In this document: piece after piece, positions 60,611 through 64,000 of the stretch
How positions within the stretch are numbered: position 1 is the stretch's first letter
How the letters are laid out: each line of letters starts with the position of its first letter
Assembly: GCA_963576725.1 (NCBI GenBank)
Contig: OY755237.1
Span: forward strand, 62,177,873-62,241,872
Origin: Azorinus chamasolen
Lineage: Eukaryota; Mollusca; Bivalvia; Cardiida; Solecurtidae
Length of the DNA stretch: 64,000 bases
Direction: 5' to 3'
The notes under the pieces: generated by a model
Seen by the model: the letters and a program-made list of their open reading frames with translations, nothing else
What the model was told of the DNA's origin: nothing
Database searches by the model: none
Program-made: the position numbers and the translations under genes

Positions 60611-61027
60611 AGCGGAGTAAAGAAAAATAGATAGCAAAAGAATGAACTCATTAAAGACAGTTATGTCGCGTCAATTGAATTGTAAATTAGATAATACGTA
60701 CGTTTCAAGTGCACGTATATTGCTGCTGTTCTTGGTGCAGAAATACAGTCTCTCTATTAGCAAAAGTGGTGGTAGAAGTCTTACATTTTGCGTCAGTCTT
60801 GCGACTTATAACGTAATTTAACGTTGCTACAGTGTGTTAACAGGATATCCACTGAATAATTTTATTCGTATGCACCCTTATTCGTCAGTCTGTGCCGCAC
60901 ATTTCTGTTTATTTTATACTCTAAAAGAAGTCAATACCGCGTGAATAATCCCTTTCCATTGTAATAGAGTTAATATAATTATACTTGAAAACGGTTTAAT
61001 TTCGCTTGTAATACATGCAGACACATA
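60611..61027. other. Non-coding; short GCGACTTATAACG piece
   Basis: Only the 60790-60830 motif similar to 58030-58217 is notable. Confidence 0.4.
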
Positions 61028-61235
61028 TACAGTAAACCCATTCAATGCGACCACTTAATGAATAAACATGGTTGTCGTTATAAGCATGTGGTTGCCTAAT
61101 GCAGGACGAAAGTTGTGCAGAAAGCTATAGGATACTTTTTCTGCATATTACCCATCCTGCATTAAGCCACCACCTGCCTTTGCCACTGAGAATTATGCCC
61201 CAATTTGCTGGTCGCATTAGAGGAGGTTTACTGTA
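61028..61235. mobile_element. A1 pogo-like MITE
   Basis: TACAGTAAACCCATTCAATG to GAGGAGGTTTACTGTA. Arms GGTTGCCTAATGCAGGACGA / CATCCTGCATTAAGCCACCA. The centre is modified (AAAGCTATAGGATACTTTTT). Confidence 0.82.
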
Positions 61236-61655
61236 TATAGAAAATACTGATATGCTGTATACAATGTAGAATATCAATGACATTGAGAACAATAATCGAA
61301 CGAGCTTAACGATAGATAGTCCTTGGTAACAAATCAAACCGTGAAGCACATAACACGTGCATGTGTCTAGTTACCTTACACATTATATCAGGTACACTTG
61401 TCAAAATTTACATTTGGAACTCGCCCATACCTCATGTGAGGGGTCCCTGTAGCGGAGGTGCATGCTGGTGTAAAATTTGACCGATTAGAGTCTGTCCTGT
61501 ATATACATGTATCAGATAATGGGAGTGTATAGCTTGAGTGAGTATTGTCCACTTAATAGTAAGTTAACCCATAATCTGCTGATTAAACAAAACTGGCTCC
61601 TCCGTTTCTGAATACTAATTAAACAAAATGTATCAAAATTAATCACTGAAAATAA
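61236..61655. other. Non-coding, nothing recognised
   Basis: No element seen. Confidence 0.4.
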
Positions 61656-61659
61656 ATAT

Positions 61660-61905
61660 GTGTATGACAAACGGTGCAGACTCTGGGTCCATGCTTATAA
61701 AGCTTTTAGTTGAGTCTGAGTTTCGTTCTCAAGCTTTTGATTGGTCAGATTTGAGTTCTCAAGCTTTTGATTGGTCAGATTTGAGCCTCTGGCTCAAATC
61801 TGACCAATCAAAAGCTTGAGAACGTACTCAGACTCAACTAAAAGTTTTATAAGCATGGACCCTGGTCAAAGGCCCCTCGTGTAAATGTAAGGGCCACTGA
61901 CAATG
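61660..61905. mobile_element. E/H-type core split by a foldback
   Basis: GACAAACGGTGCAGACTCTGG before 61688 and CCTGGTCAAAGGCCCC after 61859 look like core sequence interrupted by the palindrome. Confidence 0.35.
61688..61859. mobile_element. Long perfect foldback with duplicated arm
   Basis: TCCATGCTTATAAAGC ... CTCAAATC pairs with 61793-61859 almost perfectly. The left arm holds two exact 30 bp copies (61726-61755, 61756-61785) of a segment with AAGCTTTTGATTGGTCAGAT. The right arm has one. Loop CCTCTGG. Confidence 0.88.
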
Positions 61906-62302
61906 AGTTTAATACAATTATTTGTAAATACTTTAAATACTATATGAATAATACGTATTTACAAATAGTTATATTACATAAATTGTCCGTGGATCTACCT
62001 ACCTACATGTCTACCTACTCGGTTCCTACATGTTAAAGATTAAGCATTCATGTGAAAAGGCATTATGGCATTATTGGACTCAAGCTTTTACAGGTCTTAT
62101 CTAAACACGAAATCTTAAAATACGTCATTTTAGATGGCAACTGATGTTTTAAATGTGAATGCTGTTAATTCAGATTGTTAATAAACACAAGTAGCCATAA
62201 TTCATGACATATATTGAATTGTTATACAATTGATTATACGAATTTCGGAGCGACAATTCTTAATATATTCAATAACTCATTTCAATATTTTACTATAATA
62301 GT
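61906..62302. other. Non-coding; small palindrome
   Basis: AATTATTTGTAAATACTTTA and ACGTATTTACAAATAGTTAT (61916-61972) form a loose inverted repeat. Confidence 0.4.
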
Positions 62303-62306
62303 TTAA

Positions 62307-62528
62307 CCATTTCACTCACAGTGTCGCATAAATACACCATGACAAACAGTGCAGTCCCGGATCAATGCGGCGTCTGATCAGGGACTTCACTTTTTTCCTA
62401 AATATCTATTTCTATATTTGTGCTTTATTCCTTTGAAATTTGCATTTATTTATATCATTCCTTTATTGTACTTAATGATTTATCAAAATTGAATTGCAGA
62501 CGACAATTAGAAATTTGTCCCGAAAGGA
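62307..62528 (+). mobile_element. J-family TTAA-type MITE
   Basis: TTAA 62303-62306 and 62529-62532. CCATTTCACTCACAGTGTCG left, TTTGTCCCGAAAGGA right. Core GACAAACAGTGCAGTCCCGG / CTGATCAGGGACTTCAC around ATGCGGCGT, the left part shortened. Tail GCAGACGACAATTAG as in D. Confidence 0.82.
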
Positions 62529-62753
62529 TTAATAAAGCAGTTTGTCTAAATTAAAATGATTAATTATAACTGATCCTACATTATTCTTTCTAGACCATAG
62601 TATACTCGTAGTTTGACCATTGACCAGCATGAGAGGGAAACTTTTTTAATCATTTGAATAATGGTATTGATTTGGGTGTTGGTCTTTATGTCGAACGTGT
62701 ATTTAAAACATATAAATATGTATATAACAGAGTAACTGATCATTTTGCTTTCT

Positions 62754-62889
62754 CCGATACTAAAATCCCCATTTCTCCACCAACCCAATGTTGTGACCAC
62801 TCTTTAGAATCGCCATAGGGTTTGGTCGAGAAATAAAGAAGTTATTCTTGAAAATGTATTAGTTTACGCATCTTATGTGGACCTCTGTG
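62754..62889. mobile_element. C-family MITE, hairpin deleted
   Basis: GATACTAAAATCCCCATTTC, TCCACCAACCCAATGTTGTG, GAATCGCCATAGGGTTTGGT, GAGAAATAAAGAAGTTATTC, ACGCATCTTATGTGG. The right inner arm is lost at the centre (GAATCG then CCATAGGG). Confidence 0.75.
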
Positions 62890-62980
62890 TAACATAAATT
62901 ACTTTAATAGACTACTGTCAGAGACATTTACAAACATCTATCTAGATGAATACATGCCACTATATACACGTTTCAGTTAA

Positions 62981-63186
62981 CCCTTTCGCTGCCAATGCCG
63001 GATCTGTGATTACCTATGCAAACAATTTGGATCCAGATGAGACGCCGAGTAACTCGGCGTCTCATCAGGATCCAAACTGTTTGTTACTGTTACTATGTTT
63101 TTGAAACAAAAATGAAGAAATTAAAAAATGAAAATTTGTAGCAGACGACAAAGTTAGCAGACGACAGAGTTTGACAGCGAAAGGGT
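62981..63186 (+). mobile_element. D-family TTAA-type MITE
   Basis: TTAA 62977-62980 and 63187-63190. CCCTTTCGCTGCCAATGCCG and GACAGCGAAAGGG. Perfect GACGCCGAGTAACTCGGCGT centre. Very close to 58218-58439 apart from the tail repeat number. Confidence 0.9.
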
Positions 63187-63204
63187 TAAAGACATAGTCA
63201 ACGC

Positions 63205-63285
63205 CTACTTTGCAAAGCTCTGCTTGATTGACAGTTTCGAACTCAGATGAGGCGTCTTCTAAGGCTTCAAGCTGTTCGACAATTG
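63205..63285. mobile_element. D-like core fragment
   Basis: TTGACAGTTTCGAACTCAGA and CTTCAAGCTGTTCGAC. Centre shortened. Confidence 0.45.
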
Positions 63286-63379
63286 GTTGATATTTAACAT
63301 TTTAAGCGAATCGAAAAGTACCTGGTAGACGTTTTCTTTAACATTCGTGCTTTCGCAACATCATAAGGGTTCATATTCT

Positions 63380-63640
63380 ATTTCATAGTTGTGTTCCTGT
63401 CATAGGAAACCAGGTTTAAGTCCCCCAGTAGCTTATTTTGGTTACTGGCCGTTCCAAGGTGGTACTCCTGCTTTCAGCCTATGGTCAATTTTGTTGTTTA
63501 ATATGCTTAATTTAATGTTTAATGTTTTTCGTCTTGATATGCGTCCTGTTATGTTTTGTCTTGTGGCTTTACCGTTTCTTGTTTGATGGTGTTTGGTGCG
63601 GTGTCATTTCGTGTGTGGCTCGCCCTGTTTGACTATTTTT
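63380..63640. repeat. T/G-rich repeat resembling the 3' LTR block
   Basis: GGAAACCAGGTTTAAGTCCC, CGTTCCAAGGTGGT and then T/G-rich sequence. It resembles, loosely, the minus strand of 14220-13936. Boundaries unknown. Confidence 0.35.
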
Positions 63641-63657
63641 CCATATTTATCATCAGA

Positions 63658-63997
63658 TACAGTAAAATCCCACTAAACCGGATTTCTAGTAGAGACAAAT
63701 TTAGATACTTTTAAGCAGGTGGCTGCTAGAGGAGCGTTCTGTACGACTTTCACTCTGCATTAAGCTGCCAACTGTCTCCAATGATGTGACAATATATTCA
63801 GGCTTATTGCATTATTTTAGTGCCAAATATATTTAATTTATGTGTACATGTATATATTAATTAAAACATTATTAATTTTTCATCCTCCGTTCGCCTCCTT
63901 TTAGCCATAAATCCTCCTTTCGTATTCTAGTTATGCCGGTCTCCAATACGACTATGTATACCATATGTAACGACCGTTTTAGAGGAGTTTCACTGTA
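63658..63997. mobile_element. A2 MITE with internal insertion
   Basis: TACAGTAAAATCCCACTAAA at the left, GTTTTAGAGGAGTTTCACTGTA (63976-63997) at the right. The hairpin is reduced to GCTAGAGGAGCGTTCTG. TCTCCAAT at 63775-63782 and 63940-63947 brackets 157 bp of unrelated AT-rich sequence, suggesting an 8 bp target duplication. Confidence 0.65.
63783..63939. mobile_element. 157 bp insertion in A2, ends unclear
   Basis: Flanked by TCTCCAAT direct repeats and absent from other A2 copies, but I cannot see terminal inverted repeats. Confidence 0.4.
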
Positions 63998-64000
63998 TAT

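Overview
This window is intergenic, repeat-dominated DNA from an animal genome. It is AT-rich, I found no convincing host gene, and no open frame outside one retroelement looks like a protein. The repeats suggest a bivalve mollusc: many short palindromic transposons, a tRNA-derived SINE, a BEL/Pao-like LTR element and pogo-like inverted-repeat elements. I recall repeats of this style from dreissenid mussel assemblies, but that is memory and inference. The sequence does not prove the species.

The main content is a dense scatter of 100-330 bp non-autonomous DNA transposons (MITEs) built around long hairpins. I name the families here for use below. (1) A1-A4: ends TACAGTARAACC.../...GGTTTTACTGTA with TA at both ends (pogo/Tc1-mariner-like), and an inner palindrome made of a GGTAGCTTAATGCAGG arm, its complement and an AGCTCCTATAGGAGCT centre. 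(2) B, D (with D2-D5), E, F, G, H, I, J, K and X: each lies between TTAA copies and has CCCTTT/CCCATT-like ends, as expected of piggyBac-type MITEs. Most carry a strong asymmetrically placed core palindrome of the form CAAACAG-(N)-AGACCC-GAT-AGAC plus its complement. (3) C: a ~160-190 bp palindromic family with ends CAGAGCTMCAGATAAGGTG and arms containing CCACCAAACCCTA. Nested insertions are common (SINE in F, I in C, G in A1, A2 and D, A1 in F/B, A3 in F, A4 in D, a CAGGCGCGG element in C). They give a relative history and confirm boundaries and target duplications.

Layout: 1-9700 holds scattered A, C, D, F, G and J copies, tRNA-like sequences on the minus strand and a SINE nested in an F copy (8195-8504). 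A near-identical 500 bp tandem duplication with one E element per unit lies at 9762-10761. A hybrid element at 11214-11457 has TTAA-type ends but an A-type core. At 13225-13564 is a CAGG...CCTG element with a 5 bp target duplication. At 13614-17034 is a minus-strand, non-autonomous BEL/Pao-like LTR element with a perfect 5 bp target duplication (CACGT), a fragment of Gag and a 322-residue C2H2 zinc-finger/acidic ORF where protease and polymerase would be expected. From 17040 to 33000 there is more of the MITE mixture with emptier stretches (19.2-20.6, 21.6-22.3 and 28.6-29.9 kb). A 41 bp tandem array lies at 33371-34160 and a 17 bp array at 40641-40925. From 34 kb to the end the MITE mixture continues, with larger foldbacks at 48330-48762 and 61688-61859 and two unclassified ~600 bp inverted-repeat elements (38096-38675, 41768-42388).

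The window therefore shows a community of non-autonomous elements without their transposases. The most unusual points are the shared palindromic core across families with different ends, the exchange of cores between TA- and TTAA-type elements, rearrangement breakpoints at hairpin centres, and the zinc-finger ORF inside the LTR element. All alignments and boundaries were made by eye. Boundaries marked by TTAA, TA or target duplications should be near-exact. Those of degenerate copies are approximate.
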